A stretch of 64,000 bases of DNA. It comes from Azolla caroliniana (taxonomy: Eukaryota; Polypodiophyta). Position 1 is the stretch's first letter; every line of letters starts with the position of its first letter. Below the pieces are notes generated by a model. That model searched no databases. It had not been told where the DNA came from and worked only from the letters and a program-made list of their open reading frames with translations. A program made the position numbers and the translations under genes. The DNA is taken from contig JBHGNT010000013.1 in the NCBI GenBank assembly GCA_043228905.1, positions 3,100,001 through 3,164,000 of the forward strand, in the 5' to 3' direction. This document shows, piece after piece, positions 28,500 to 39,636 of the stretch.

Positions 28500-30640
28500 T
28501 TTTCATGTTTTCACTTGTTCTTTTTCTTATGATCCGGGAAGCAATGAACAAGGCACAACCTCTCAATCGAGACTAGAAAACATATACATAACCTTGCATC
28601 ACATCAACGTGCAATTCGGGGTCTCAATATGGGAATTAAATAACCAAAACCACCTTTGTGGGCACATTGTTTGCATTTCATTTGTGTAATTGCATGTGCA
28701 AAGAATGCCTCATGGTAGACAACATGGTTGAGCCTCGAGGAGTTGCCATGAACATTCGCATAGGATCAAGAAAAGACATCATATGTCACCTTTATGGTTT
28801 TTAAAACACATTAGTTTGCCATAGTACCGTGATTTTCAGAACTTATATTGTATGTCTAGAGGGGTATCTACTTCAAATGCCTCACAATAGAGGACCTAAT
28901 CGGAGACAACACATGAACACACCTTTATTGTTATTTCCTACCGCGGCATATTCACATATACTTAGATATGTCATACATATTCACATTGGTGGTATTTTCA
29001 ATAAAGATATTGACAAAACCCGAATATGAGATTTCAATTAGTTATAAACATACTTTGTGGATGAACCATCAAAACCCTTGGGTTATATTCCTAATCAATC
29101 ACAACTTGTTTGGAATACACCGGGTTCTTTGAAACAACTCTAAGAAACTTAGTCTTCAATGTGTATAGAAAAGAAGTCACACTAAACAATAATGCCAACT
29201 CTTGCAAAAGCATTAAGAGCAAAGGACCATGTTTATAGACCTTTGCTCAATCTTGATTTCTTGAGGCTCATATTGAGCATTTAAGTAACTTCCCAATCTT
29301 GTCAATCTCACAAAGACTGAATAATTTGCTTCCTTTGAATGGACTTATCAACAAGTGTTCATTGTAATCCTTGTTTCACTATAGTAGCACTTTATTCAAT
29401 GTGTTATAGGCCATCTATTTCTACCCTTTTTGTACATCTTTTTCTCAAAGTATTCTAGTTCCCAAGGAATGAATATTGGTTGATACTCTTATTAGAGTTT
29501 TGAGATGTTTTTCAAACAATTGCCATTAGGCCAACACCCACACGTAATATTAATCATAATCTCAATCCTATTTCTATTCTTTTGTATCAACTTACCCAAT
29601 CCAAAGAAGATGAGATCAATTCCCAACTTGAGGATTGCTTAATAATTAGACAATCCTATTAGATGTAAAATATAATAAATGTTTGGTTAAGTGCACACTT
29701 TGATCTCGTGGAAAAAGTGCACACTTAACCAAACCGTGTACTTGGGGTTTTTTATGTGAATTTTTTATGCAAAAAGTTTCTCTTTGCAACATTGAAGAAA
29801 ACGCAACTCCCAAAACCACTCTAATTGCTTTCACAACAGGGATCAAACCCCTGTAACCTCTCTAATCACTCCCACACTGCAGCTTACATTGGTAATAACA
29901 TCAAGCTTCTCCTAAATATTTGAATCAATCTAAAATCAAATTAGAAAGGCAATTACAGAAGATTAATAGTTTGAACTCAAATTAGCATTACAAAATATTG
30001 ATACGCTTGAATCAAACTAACATTATGAAAGATTGATTTGCTTGGGTTTTATGTTGAATATGGAAAATAGAGGATGCTTGGTCATCGTAAATGTGGTGGT
30101 ATATTGGATGCATGTGATGACCCAAATGTGGTATCTGGATATGTTGAATATGAACTTGATGAGGAAGATTGATTTGGTTTGAACATATGCAAATTCATGG
30201 TATGTTTAAACTATTGAGGAAGTGCTCAATCAAGTCTATCAAACGAAGGTTTCATGGCTAGCTATTGTCTTACATAAGACGGGTTGGGGAAGAATAATCA
30301 CTTTCTTTCCCTTATTTTGTATTTTGTAGCTGATATGCTTTTTAAAACTAATGGAAGGATATGTTTTCTTTATAAAAAAAAACATTATGAAAGACTAAGA
30401 ATTAGAGAATATTAATAGGCAATTAATCTTACAAAAAAGTAATAAATAATGAAGCTTCAAGGATCGTGTAGCATTAGCATTGAAGTGTTCAAAATGAAAA
30501 TCTAATTTTGGGGCGAAAATGTTTTCATTTTGTGTAAAATGACAACGTGTGCAATCATGTTTTGCATGCATCAATAGAGAAGAGTAATTTTGGGGAAATA
30601 GACCAAGGGAACAAAGTTCCATGCATTTACACACAAAGGA
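28500..30640. other. Non-genic AT-rich DNA
   Basis: No gene recognised. The only structure I see is the 21-bp inverted repeat at 29681-29734, listed separately. Confidence 0.5.
29681..29734. repeat. Perfect 21-bp inverted repeat with 12-base loop
   Basis: GTTTGGTTAAGTGCACACTT plus one T (29681-29701) is exactly complementary to 29714-29734, with GATCTCGTGGAA between. A 21-bp stem without a mismatch in decayed intergenic DNA is unlikely to be old. Confidence 0.95.
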
Positions 30641-30646
30641 TAATAG

Positions 30647-30905
30647 TTTTGAGGTAGACAAGTATGTCGAAAATGCCACTGCGATTGATAATAAGCTTAC
30701 TTTGCCTATGAAAAGCCTCAAACTAAAAGAAAGAAAGCACTAAATTATCACTCATTTTGAGCTTGTGTTGATTTTTGAGGTAGACAAGTACATATGTTGA
30801 AAATGTCACTGCAATTGATAATAAGCTTACTTTTGCCTATGAAAAGCCTCAAACTAAAAATTTAAAAAAAGCACTAAATTGTTAGTGATTTTGAGCTTGT
30901 GTTGA
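30647..30905. repeat. 125-bp tandem duplication
   Basis: TTTTGAGGTAGACAAG..ATTGATAATAAGCTTACTTT..GAAAAGCCTCAAACTAAAA occurs twice with a 125-base offset and a few differences. No coding content. Confidence 0.9.
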
Positions 30906-31259
30906 CCTTACCTTGAGGCACTCATATTAAGTAGAGTTGTAATGTTAATGGAAAGGAAATTCAAGGAATGCTTGTTTCCAAATTTTAGTATGCATCATTA
31001 TGGACATTTTAAAGATTTTAGATAAGATAAGTGATGTAGCTTATCTTGTTAAGGTACTTGAAAATGATGAGTGTTTTGGGTTGAAAAAGCGTCCGACAAG
31101 GCCTTTGACCAAACCTTTCAGCCCTCCCATTTCTCAAAACCTTTGGCCTTCCTATCTTGCTTGACAAACCTTTGGTTCCACTAAGTACGTGTAGTATACT
31201 TGTTTGTAGTTTCCATTCTTTAAAGAGCATAAATATCCGCATTTTTGAATGGCATGAGA

Positions 31260-31790
31260 CACACTCACCATTAGCAATGGGCCCGGTTCTGATGAGCGCA
31301 TAGGCTCAGACACGATACTCCTTCGGACCTGTCGCAGGACTCTAGACGATCAGCACACGGGCCCAGAGACTTAGTTAAACACACAAGTGAAGGAAAACAG
31401 AAGATGAGAATGTGAACAGAAACAAAGAGAGACACTCAATGTCACACAGAGATCCGGATAGCAATAAAGGGGATCGATTAGTCAGTAGCAAAGAGAAATA
31501 CAACTGGGCACGGCCGGTAACAGAGCTTCGATCTCTTAACACACACACACGCAAGCACTAGTGAGCCTCTGATCAGGAGCACACGGGCTTCCGACACGAA
31601 ACAGAGGCCTCACCCTACAAGAGACGGAAACACAGAACAAAAAATGAGCATCCGACTCAACAATCTGACAACACTTCCTCCTCCAAAACATGGATTCCCA
31701 CAACACTTCAAACCCTCCCCTTTTATAGCACAAGGGGAGGCCGTTACATCACAAATAAAGACATATGTTTTCATATTCAGTCATGCTCTA
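31260..31790. mobile_element. GC-richer insert before the Copia gag, probable LTR fragment
   Basis: A block with GGGCCCGG, ACACGGGCCCAGAG and CCCTTTTATAGCACAAGGGG, unlike the AT-rich sequence on its left. It abuts the truncated start of the Copia gag at about 31795. I see no protein. A retroelement LTR fragment is the likeliest reading. Confidence 0.35.
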
Positions 31791-31799
31791 CATCGAAAC

Positions 31800-32645
31800 A
31801 GGCATGGGACACTCTTGCTTCTTTGTATCCCATGCGTAATGAAGCACATGTTGCATATTTGAGAAAGCAATTGAGGATGTATATATGGCTGAAAATGAGT
31901 CAATAGATGTGTATGTGACACACATCAAAGATTTGAAAGAGAAGTTGGCGAACATAGATGAGATCATTCTGAATACATCACTCATCTCTACGTTGTTGAA
32001 AGGATTACCAGAATCTTTTCAAAGCTTTGCTACTACAATATGTTTGGTTGCAAAAGGGAATACCGATATCATATATGTATGCATTTGATGAGGTTGTGTC
32101 TCTTCTTTTGCAAGAAGAACAATCTAGAGTGAATAGAAGTGGTTTGATAGAGGGAACACAAGCACTTGTTATCTCACAAAAGGGAAAAAGCAAGTATGGG
32201 TCAACTTTGGGTTCATCAAAACCAAGTCCCAAACCTTCCTCTTCCACTTATTCCTCTAATGATGGTGATTCGCAAAAGAAGAAGAGATGCAAATATTGTC
32301 AAAAGGTTGGTCATACTATTGATGAGTGTAGAAAGCTTGCTAAGTGCAATGAGAAGAAGAAGGAATCCGGCATGACCATTGCTGAAAATTCTTCATGTGC
32401 AAAGAGTGATGAAGCCAACATGGCTCAAGATTTTTGGACATGTGTTTTTACATATCATTATGATACATCATTGCACTCTAAGTGTATGGTTGTAAGTGAG
32501 GCTGATTCGGATTGGTTCTTTGATAGTGGTGCTTCAAAGCACATTACTTTATGCAAAAGTTTTTTTCCATCCTTGAAAGATGCACCGAAAGGAGGACATG
32601 TGGTGTGTGCAAACAATGCCTCTTATCCTATCATTGGAGTAGGAT
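31800..32645 (+). pseudogene. Copia gag and protease (decayed)
   Basis: A-W-D-T-L-A-S-L-Y, then after a frameshift S-I-D-V-Y-V-T-H-I-K-D-L-K-E-K-L, match the capsid-like UBN2 gag. C-K-Y-C-Q-K-V-G-H-T-I-D-E-C is an intact CCHC knuckle for RNA binding. D-W-F-F-D-S-G-A-S-K-H-I is the aspartic protease active site (D-S-G-A). A stop at about 32645 ends the frame. The gag N-terminus is missing. Confidence 0.85.
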
Positions 32646-32683
32646 AAGTTGAGCTTACAGTTGCAAATGTAAGTGTTCTCATC

Positions 32684-33735
32684 TTGAAGAATGCATTGTA
32701 TGGGCCCGATATCAAGAAGAACTTAATTTCGGTTCCTTTGATTGCCAAATTTGAACTTCATGTACATTTTGTTGATGACAAGCGCATGGTTCATGATTTC
32801 AGCAATGACGATGTTATCGTGATGTCCGGTGCATTATGCAATGGCTTGTGTCATTTGGATACATACAAGAGGGCTGCCCTAAATGCCTTGGTTGTCCATA
32901 CTTCTTCCATGGCTGAAATGGAGCTTTGGCATGCTCGTTTTGGTCACTTGAACTTCAATAGTTTGCTCCACTTGCAAAAGAAGGATATGGTTATTGGGTT
33001 GCCTACATGTGAGTCCATTGAAAAGCATGCATGTGAAGGTTGCATTCTTGGAAAACTGCATCGTGCTTCTTTTCTAAAAGATAGTCACACACACTATAAG
33101 AAAATTATAGCTTGTTCATAGTGATGTGTGTGGTCCCGTAAAGACTCCATCTTTTGGAAAGCATGTATATTTTGTTATCCTCATTGATGATGCTACTTGC
33201 CATACATGGGTGTATCCTATGAAAACAAAGAATGAGGTATTTTCTTGCTTCAAATCATTTTTACCTATGGCTAAATTTTTTTCTAGAAATAAGCACTTGA
33301 CTTCACGCACGGATCGTGGCGGCAAATACATGTCACATGAGTTTAATGCTTTTCTTTGTGAAAGAGGTATTTCACATCAATGTATTGTGCCATATACACC
33401 TCTACAAAATGGTGTTGCGGAGTGCAAAAAGAGAACACTCTTGGAGATGGCACAATGTAGGGTTTAAAGGAAAGCATTTTCCTAACAACTTTTGGATGGA
33501 AGCAGTTATGTGTACAAATTATGTGTTGAATCGTTGCCCTACAAAAGCATTGAGAGTCATTACTCCTTATGAGGCTTGGAATGGACATAAACCTATGGTA
33601 AGTCATATCTTGTGTTTAGTTGTTTGGCATATGCTCTTGTGCCATCACAGTAACGTCACAAACTTGATGACAAGACAAAGAAATGCATATTTGTTGGTTA
33701 TAGTGCTGAAAGTAAGGGATATCGTTTGTACCGTT
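32684..33735 (+). pseudogene. Copia integrase (decayed)
   Basis: L-W-H-A-R-F-G-H-L with C-E-G-C-I-L-G-K-L-H is the HHCC zinc finger. The catalytic triad is visible as S-D-V-C-G-P, I-D-D-A-T-C-H-T-W-V-Y and Q-N-G-V-A-E-C-K-K-R. At least two frameshifts occur (near 33115 and 33460). The integrase tail, G-Y-S-A-E-S-K-G-Y-R-L-Y, is cut at 33734 by the 890-bp insertion and resumes after 34624. Confidence 0.85.
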
Positions 33736-34624
33736 GTTGGGGTAGTTGTGGTTCGCGCGGCGAAGTCGCAGGGACTAAGGTTAAGGGGAGTTGAAGGAAC
33801 TTTTATAAGGCTTGCGCGCAAATGTTAGGAAGATAAAGGATATGAAGAATAATAGTTTAAAGTAATATGTGAGAGAGAGAGACTAGTATAGATAAAAGAT
33901 AGAGGCAATGTATGATTCAAGACGCAAGATAGAGACAAAGTATGATTTAAGACAAAAAGTATATGATATGAACATGATGTGTATTACGAATACAAGATTT
34001 TACCAACTTTACAATGTTTGGTAGCAAGATGAACCCTTTCTCTACCGACCCTTGATTCGAACTCTTGACTCCAACTTGGAAACACGAGCCTCTTCACCAA
34101 CAAGTTAACTTGTTTGTTTTTTTTATTACCTTATTTCTCTAACTTTCTCTTGATTGATTGATTCCCTTTTGTTTTCCTTTCCCCTCTTTTTATAAGTATT
34201 TCCATGCATATGGTAATGTCATGCATGTAATGCATGAGTTACATCTGATGCATGATCGCCATTTGGCGCACATGCATTGCATGTGATGCATGATAGCCAT
34301 CATGCTCATTTGAGCTCCCATGTATTGGGATAAGTATAATGATGGATATAACTCTAAAACAAATAACCTAGCTTAGTGGTGTATGGTTTGTGCTTGATAT
34401 ACAAGGTTGAGGGTTCAAGTCCCTCAATTTTACTTAATACAATATTTAAATTTATTCTTATATAGTGAAGCACATTCTTGACAACATTTCTAAAAACAAA
34501 TAGCCTACCCTAGTGGTATATACATTGTGCTTGGCTTATAAGGTTGTGGGTTCAAGTGTTTGAAATATTATTGAATTCAATATTTAAATTTATTTTTATA
34601 TCGTGAAGCAAATCCTTCACGACA
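33735..34624. mobile_element. 890-bp TG..CA insertion with 4-bp target duplication
   Basis: It starts TGTTGGGGTAGTTG, ends CTTCACGACA, and is flanked by CCGT on both sides (33731-33734 and 34625-34628). Removing it with one CCGT rejoins the Copia frame exactly. TG..CA ends and a short duplication suggest a solo LTR. Its last 270 bases are a tandem pair (period about 136) of a tRNA-like motif: A box TAGCTTAGTGGT at 34369 and B box GGGTTCAAGTCC at 34411. It encodes no protein. Confidence 0.75.
34357..34624 (+). repeat. Tandem pair of tRNA-derived (SINE-like) modules
   Basis: Two units of about 136 bases start at 34357 and 34492. The first has near-consensus RNA polymerase III promoter boxes, A (TAGCTTAGTGGT) and B (GGGTTCAAGTCC) about 30 bases apart. 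The second is degraded (TACCCTAGTGGT, GGGTTCAAGTGT). Each ends with AATATTTAAATTTATT..GTGAAGCA. No acceptor stem is complete, so it is not a functional tRNA. Confidence 0.6.
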
Positions 34625-34897
34625 CCGTCCATTGACGGACACTATTATTGCGAGTCAAGATGTGTTATTTGCTGAAAATTCAACTTTCCCTTTTCTTGAA
34701 TGCAAAAACCATCCAACAATTAGCTCACAAGATGTGTTCGATACATTCATGCCTTTGTTCCAAAGTGGTGCGCTTCACTATGGACATGTAGACCAACCAA
34801 GTGAGCTTCAAAGGGCTGAAAATTTCCATCCACATATGACTGAACATTTGCGACAAAATATGGATGAAAATGAGCATGAAATTCAGGCACATGTCTA
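34625..34897 (+). pseudogene. Copia pol linker (integrase tail to RT)
   Basis: The frame L-T-D-T-I-I-A-S-Q-D-V-L-F-A-E-N-S continues the post-integrase region of Copia polyproteins (typically S-R-D-V-x-F-x-E). It is cut at 34897 by the MITE. Confidence 0.75.
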
Positions 34898-35409
34898 GCA
34901 ATCGGCAACGGTTCGGTTTGAACGGAACCAAATTGCGGCTTAACAGTTTAAACGGTTCGGGTTTGGGTTCAGGTTTTTTTAAACGGTTCGGTTTGGTTTC
35001 AATAGTTAAAAACCGTGGTTTAAACGGTTAAACGGTTTTTTATTTTTAAAATTTTTTTTTTTTTAAAAATTCAAAAAAATAATAAAAAAATTTAAAAATT
35101 TTGTTTCTAAATAATCCTTTCATTTTCATGCCTTATTCTCATATTTTGGGAAATTTTTTAAATTTTAAATAATGAAAATTTTAAAATATTTAAAATGTAA
35201 AATTTGACCTAAGCTGAAAACTGAAACCGAACCATGAAATCGCGGTTTTACTAGTTTAATGGCTTAACGGTTTGAAATTTTTTAATGGTACGGTTTAATG
35301 GTTTCGTGGTTTGGTTCGGTTCAGGTTTCAACATCTCTAAGCGGTTCGGTTTCAAATTGGTTTGGTTTGGTCCCTCTCAAACCTAACCAAACCATTGCTG
35401 ATTGTTACG
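34898..35409. mobile_element. hAT-like MITE with GGTTCGGTTT-rich interior
   Basis: The 512-bp insert is flanked by CATGTCTA (34890-34897 and 35410-35417), an 8-bp target duplication typical of hAT transposons. Imperfect terminal inverted repeats are CAATCGGCAACGGTTCGGTT (left) and, inverted, CAATCAGCAATGGTTTGGTT (right). The right end has a few extra bases outside the repeat. The interior is A/T tracts with many copies of GGTTCGGTTT in both directions and no coding capacity, so it depends on a transposase elsewhere. Related sequence lies at 44880-45600 and 48600-48850. Confidence 0.8.
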
Positions 35410-35417
35410 CATGTCTA

Positions 35418-36198
35418 TCAAGAGTGTGCAAACTATGCCAAAGTGGATGAAACAAACTTTGCAATACAACAAATTGAGTGCACCTTTACTTGGTAGAACA
35501 AGATCAAGCCCTCGCCATGCATCTAGTAATTTTGTGGATTATTCTATTGTTGCAACAAGATGTAATGAGGAGCCACTTACTACTGTGATGATCCACATTG
35601 GATGAGTGTTATCCAATCATAAATGGATTCCATGCATAAGAATGGTACTTGGGAGTTATGTAAATTGCCATAAGGAAAGAATGTCATTGGTACTAAGTGG
35701 GTTTACAAGATTAAACGAAAATCCGATGGTAGCATTGATCGCTACAAAGCTAGATTGGTTGCCAAAGGATAATATGCACAACAATATGGCATTGATTATG
35801 AGGAAACTTTTGCACCTACTTCCCGCATGACTATGAAAGAGAAAGAGCATATGGTTTGTCGCTTGCATAAAGCCTTGTATGGTCCCAAGCAAGCGCCACG
35901 TGCATGGTATGAAAAAATCCATAAGCACTTGATTGTTCTTGGCTTCATATGTAGTCTGATTGAAAGCACACTTTATGTACGCAAAGATGGGGCTGATCTT
36001 ACAATGATTGTTCTTTATGTTGATGACATACTCTTGAGTGGGTCACGTGATGCAAAACTTGACATTCTTATGGCTGATTTGCAGCATACTTTTGATGTCA
36101 CTTATCTTGGTCATTTGAGTTACTATCTTGACATCCAGTTTGTATCCATTGAGGGGGGAATGGTTATGCATCAAGGAAAGTATGTTGAAAAACTATAG
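35418..36198 (+). pseudogene. Copia reverse transcriptase (decayed, internal deletion)
   Basis: G-T-K-W-V-Y-K-I-K, R-Y-K-A-R-L-V-A-K-G and D-Y-E-E-T-F-A-P open the RT. Then a deletion removes the D-V-K-N-A-F-L motif A region, and the frame resumes at H-K-A-L-Y-G-P-K-Q-A-P-R-A-W and V-L-Y-V-D-D-I-L-L-S (catalytic Y-V-D-D near 36014). Stops occur at about 35603 and 35770. It cannot encode an active enzyme. Confidence 0.85.
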
Positions 36199-36339
36199 TG
36201 TTTTGACTTGTAGAGTCTGGATTTAGGTTCTCAGTTGAGGATTCCTGTGATGCATTTGATAAGTTTCTCTTTATCAACAAGTTGTGGGATGTCTTATATA
36301 TGCATGCAATACAAGGTTGGATATACAATATGTAGTTTC

Positions 36340-36916
36340 CTAGTTGAGTCGATTCATGCATAGCCCTGGCACTAAGCATTGGCAAGTAGTGAAATGCGTG
36401 TTTAGATATCTTAGCGGCACTTTGAGCTTGGGTCTCTTTTATGGCAGAGATACTCAGCCATGCTTGCATGCTTTTACAAATAGTGATTGGGTTGGTTGTT
36501 ATGATACTTGTGTGTCCAGTAATGGTAATTGCTTTTTCCTTGGAAACTCATGTATATCTTGGTTGAGTAAAAAGCAACCTACATTGGTGACATCGAGTTG
36601 TGAAGCTGAGTACCAAGCAATTTTCACAACTATAGTGGAGTGTATATGGCTGAGTCACCTTTTTATGGATCTTTGCATGGAGATTGATGTTGCTACGCAT
36701 ATTCTCACATATAGTCAGAGTGCATTGGTTGTTGCACAAAATCCTGTATTTCGTGCACGGACCAAACATATCGAGGTGCATTGTCACTATGTGAGAGAGA
36801 GCCTTCATGCAGGAGATATTGATTTGGTATACATGCCTAAACAAGATATAATGTGCCAGACATATTCACCAAAGCTCTTCCACGGGAAACGTTTGAAGCT
36901 TTTTGCAAAGCTTTAG
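36340..36916 (+). pseudogene. Copia RNase H (decayed)
   Basis: Conserved blocks: F-R-Y-L-S-G-T (entry), N-S-D-W-V-G, W-L-S-K-K-Q-P-T and S-S-C-E-A-E-Y. The usual Y-C-D-N-Q-S-A block is T-Y-S-Q-S-A, so a catalytic Asp is lost. R-T-K-H-I-E-V-H-C-H is intact. The final A-D-I-F-T-K block is shifted out of frame near 36840. A G-rich polypurine tract (TTGTGGGGG) at 36927-36935 precedes the 3' LTR. Confidence 0.85.
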
Positions 36917-36936
36917 GCTTATTGCATTGTGGGGGT

Positions 36937-37300
36937 TGATATGTCACTCCCTGTATGTGTTCACATCGTTCGCTCCAAGGGGGTTTGTTACACTTATGTG
37001 TTCCTCGAGTAGCTTTGATGTGAACATTTTCCCTATACATGAGCACTTTTACTTTAGTGATGGCTAGAGGTTTTTTCCCCATGTTACCACATACATGATT
37101 CGCTCATATGTGGTGGTAATTAGTACTTGGGGATATATTTCAGGTCTTATTTATTTATTAGTATTATTCATCAATAGAGAGAGCTATTCTAGCCATTGTC
37201 TTCTCGGTGTGAGTGTTGTATTTGTACTTCTTGTGTGTCTCACACCCTCCCACACACACTTCTCGGTGTGAGTGTTGTATTTGTACTTTGGTCCTCGAGC
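36937..37300 (+). mobile_element. 3' LTR (partial limits) of the Copia element
   Basis: Begins TGATATGTCAC right after the polypurine tract. A 28-base duplication, TCTCGGTGTGAGTGTTGTAT with TTGTACTT, occurs at 37202 and 37261. I could not fix the end of the LTR because there is no 5' LTR to compare with. Confidence 0.45.
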
Positions 37301-37739
37301 AAGTAGGAGGTTCCCCCTGTGGAGTATCCACCCTCTTGATGAGAAGTCGACTTGGATGTCATCTTTGTCAAGTTGTCTGATTGAGATCAACGGTTGTGAG
37401 AGCTCAAGTACATGTCAAACATTGTGTAGTACAAGTGTAGAGCCACCTAGAAGGTTGAGCTCTACAATATCGATTTCAATTATGGCACAGTGCTATGAAT
37501 TTCCGACTTGGATTGAGTTGGAGTGTCAGGCCGAATATTTTCGAAATTGGGATCTATGAGGGGTCACATGGTATGAAATGCCCGAATCCAAGAGCCAAGT
37601 ACTTGACTCTTCAATCGTAAGCAGAACTTCTGATTCGTTGAGTGCTCGATGAACATAATGTTCGGGTTGTTTGTTAATACTTCGGTTGACGAGTTGACGT
37701 AGTTGACCTCCTCGTGGCGACCACTCTTCTAATCAGCTC

Positions 37740-38500
37740 GTTGAGCTTTATCATTTTTGGCTTTGACTATGCGACAATTAGCCTTGATATGTCCAGGTTT
37801 CTTGTAGTAATTGCAGATTCGATTGTCCCAAGACTTGCTCTGACTTCGCATGTTGTTCAGCGATCAGGAAGAACTTCTTCCTCGACTATTCGGTCGGTTA
37901 GCTGAACTTTGTACTACATAGACGTCACTGGCAGAATCATTTGCAAAAGATTTTCTCCGAGCAACTTCAGTCAAGATTGAGCTTGTGACCTCGGAGTATT
38001 TAACAACGGCAATCAATGCATTGCACACAGTTGTGACGAAAGTTTCCCACAAAGGGGGGAGACTACTCATTATAAGCATAGCTTTTGGTTCATCCTCTAT
38101 CATTGTCCCCTAGGCCGAAATCTAGGAGCTTCGACTTTCGTACTCGTTTAGGTGTGCCTAGACCGAGTCGGATTCTTTCATCTGAAGGTTGTAAAGGCGT
38201 GAAATCAAATATATCTTTGTGGCAGTGACCTTCTTTTCATAGGTGTTCGAAAGTGTCTTCCATGGTTGGAAGGCCGTCGAACACGATTGCACTATGAAGT
38301 ACACTAACTCCGACAAGTGCATCCAAATAGTGGCACGAACGGTTCTATCTAGCTTTGTCCACTCATTCGGCTTGTATCCTTCTGAAGCGTTTTTTGTATT
38401 GATTGGGTCGATCTGACCCTTGACTATTAGATAGTTCTGCATCTACTCCTTCCAGAAGTTGAAGTTCGATCCGGGGAACTTCCGTAGACTCATCTCTGAT
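37740..38500 (-). pseudogene. Second Copia gag relic, antisense
   Basis: On the minus strand, E-W-T-K-L-D-R-T-V-R-A-T-I, A-F-Q-P-W-K-T-L-S-N-T-Y and L-Y-N-L-Q-M-K-E belong to a Copia UBN2-type gag. After a frameshift, E-A-M-L-I-M-S-S-L-P-P-L-W-E-T-F-type sequence follows (38103-37864). The zinc knuckle near 37800 reads C-N-Y-Y-K-K-P-G-H-I-K-A-N-C, with the second Cys replaced by Tyr. No protease or later domains are attached. Confidence 0.75.
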
Positions 38501-38844
38501 GAGCCAAATGTTGATGTCATCTGTGTCGGTTTGCTAGACTTTGTCTGTAGTCGACTGCGAACAGTGGTGGGATGCTACTGACTGGCTCACCCGATATTGT
38601 TCTAGTCGGATTTGGACACGAGTCGAATTGACTTTGACTATTGGAGGGTTCTGTCTGAAGTGGCTACAATTGATCGACTTAGCCAAGTTGGACCCAAATT
38701 TGCCAATTTAATTGTCGATGGGATTTGGAATAACATTTGGGTGCTAAACTTGCTCGAAGTGGCTACAGTGAATGGAGGAACAAAGCCGATTGGTCTTCCC
38801 GAATTGAGCACAATTAACTTCCGATTCGATTCCGAATGCCGATT

Positions 38845-38866
38845 TTAAGATACTGATAACAAATTA
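38845..38866 (-). promoter_or_regulatory. Primer-binding-like site of the antisense Copia relic
   Basis: On the minus strand TTGTTATCAGTATC resembles the TGGTATCAGAGC primer-binding site (complementary to initiator tRNA-Met) of plant Copia elements. It lies about 350 bases upstream of the antisense gag, as expected. The 5' LTR would then occupy 38867 to about 39190. Confidence 0.45.
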
Positions 38867-39198
38867 TGTGTCGTTTTTCCAAGCTGATCCTGATTCGAAT
38901 GACTATGACAATGAGAGGGATAGAGCCAACTGATCCTCTTGAATGTCACCAAATGAAGCATAGATAGGGATTGTTCCCTACAACCCAATCTGCTACAAGT
39001 GGTTACAACGAGTGAGTGAACAACGTCGAATGACTTGTTTGATTGTTGTCTAACCTGATGAAGCACAATTGAGGCAAAACTTGCAAAACAAGGTCTCACT
39101 CCGAGCAACTACAATCATAGGAGTAAAGTACAACCAACTGGCTTACTTCAAGAGGGATTTAGAACAGTGGATTGCAAACTTTCCAGGTGTTTTTCTCT

Positions 39199-39419
39199 TT
39201 AGGCTATCCCTCTCTACATTCACTACCTCCCTAACTCCCACATCCTCCTTTATACACATTCAAATCCCCTTTCATCCATCCCCATCACTCCCCTTCTCTC
39301 TTCTTTCATCTTCCCTTATATAAGCCTCTCACATTTTTGTATATGGTCTTTAGCACTGATGAGCTCATATAGAGCGAAACATGTTTGCCAAAAGACCTTT
39401 TCTAAAATAAATTGAAATT

Positions 39420-39462
<43 letters not shown>

Positions 39463-39597
39463 CTTCTCCCCTACTATTCTCTTTTATACTATTCTTTAGG
39501 TACCATACTATTTAACCTAACTATTCAACCGCCGAAGGTTATACGCTCACACTCCTTGCTTAGGCCATACGGCCAACAACTACTAAAGATTTGACAT
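39199..39597 (+). repeat. Left pseudo-LTR of the Penelope-like element
   Basis: It starts TTAGGCTATCCCTCTCTACA and ends ATTTGACAT. It aligns nearly base for base with 43755-44151. Differences are scattered substitutions and the length of a CT microsatellite (39426-39459). It contains a CCTTATATAAGCC TATA-like stretch at 39314 and a hammerhead ribozyme at 39345-39397. Confidence 0.95.
39345..39397 (+). ncRNA. Hammerhead ribozyme, left copy
   Basis: The catalytic core is complete: CTGATGA at 39356-39362, stem II GCTC-ATATA-GAGC (39363-39375), then GAA at 39376-39378. Stem III is tiny: AC (39379-39380), a 2-base loop AT, then GT (39383-39384). The nucleotide before the predicted cleavage is U at 39385. 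Stem I pairs 39345-39355 with 39386-39397 (TGC with GCA, AAA with TTT, GACC with GGTC, with small internal bulges). The very short stem III is typical of Penelope hammerheads, which are thought to cut as dimers. The 53 bases are identical to the right copy. Confidence 0.88.
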
Positions 39598-39636
39598 ATC
39601 ACATGGAGGTTCATTCACCGGAGATAGGAACCCACA

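Larger units (their letters stand above)
31795..36930 (+). mobile_element. Decayed Ty1/Copia retrotransposon with two nested insertions
   Basis: The usual Copia order is present in plus orientation: gag, zinc knuckle, protease, integrase, RT, RNase H, then a G-rich tract and a 3' LTR start (TGATATGTCAC at 36937). It has no 5' LTR. Frameshifts and stops break it, and two later elements sit inside it (33735-34624 and 34898-35409). Removing each insert with one target-site copy restores a continuous Copia reading frame at both places, which fixes the nesting order. Part of the RT before the L-Y-G-P-K-Q-A-P block has been deleted. Confidence 0.9.

Noticed and set aside
31290-31325. A further hammerhead core (CTGATGAGC..GGCTC)
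   Set aside because: The stem II-like hairpin is followed by AGACACGATAC. There is no GAAA and no stem I partner.
34369-34422. Functional tRNA gene
   Set aside because: A and B boxes are good, but no acceptor stem or anticodon arm can be folded. It is a tRNA-derived repeat.
39345-39600. Interpretation of the 39.2/43.8-kb repeats as ordinary LTRs or plant retrozymes
   Set aside because: They do not begin TG or end CA, there is no primer-binding site or polypurine tract next to them, and the enclosed RT is of the Penelope type. Retrozymes encode no protein.
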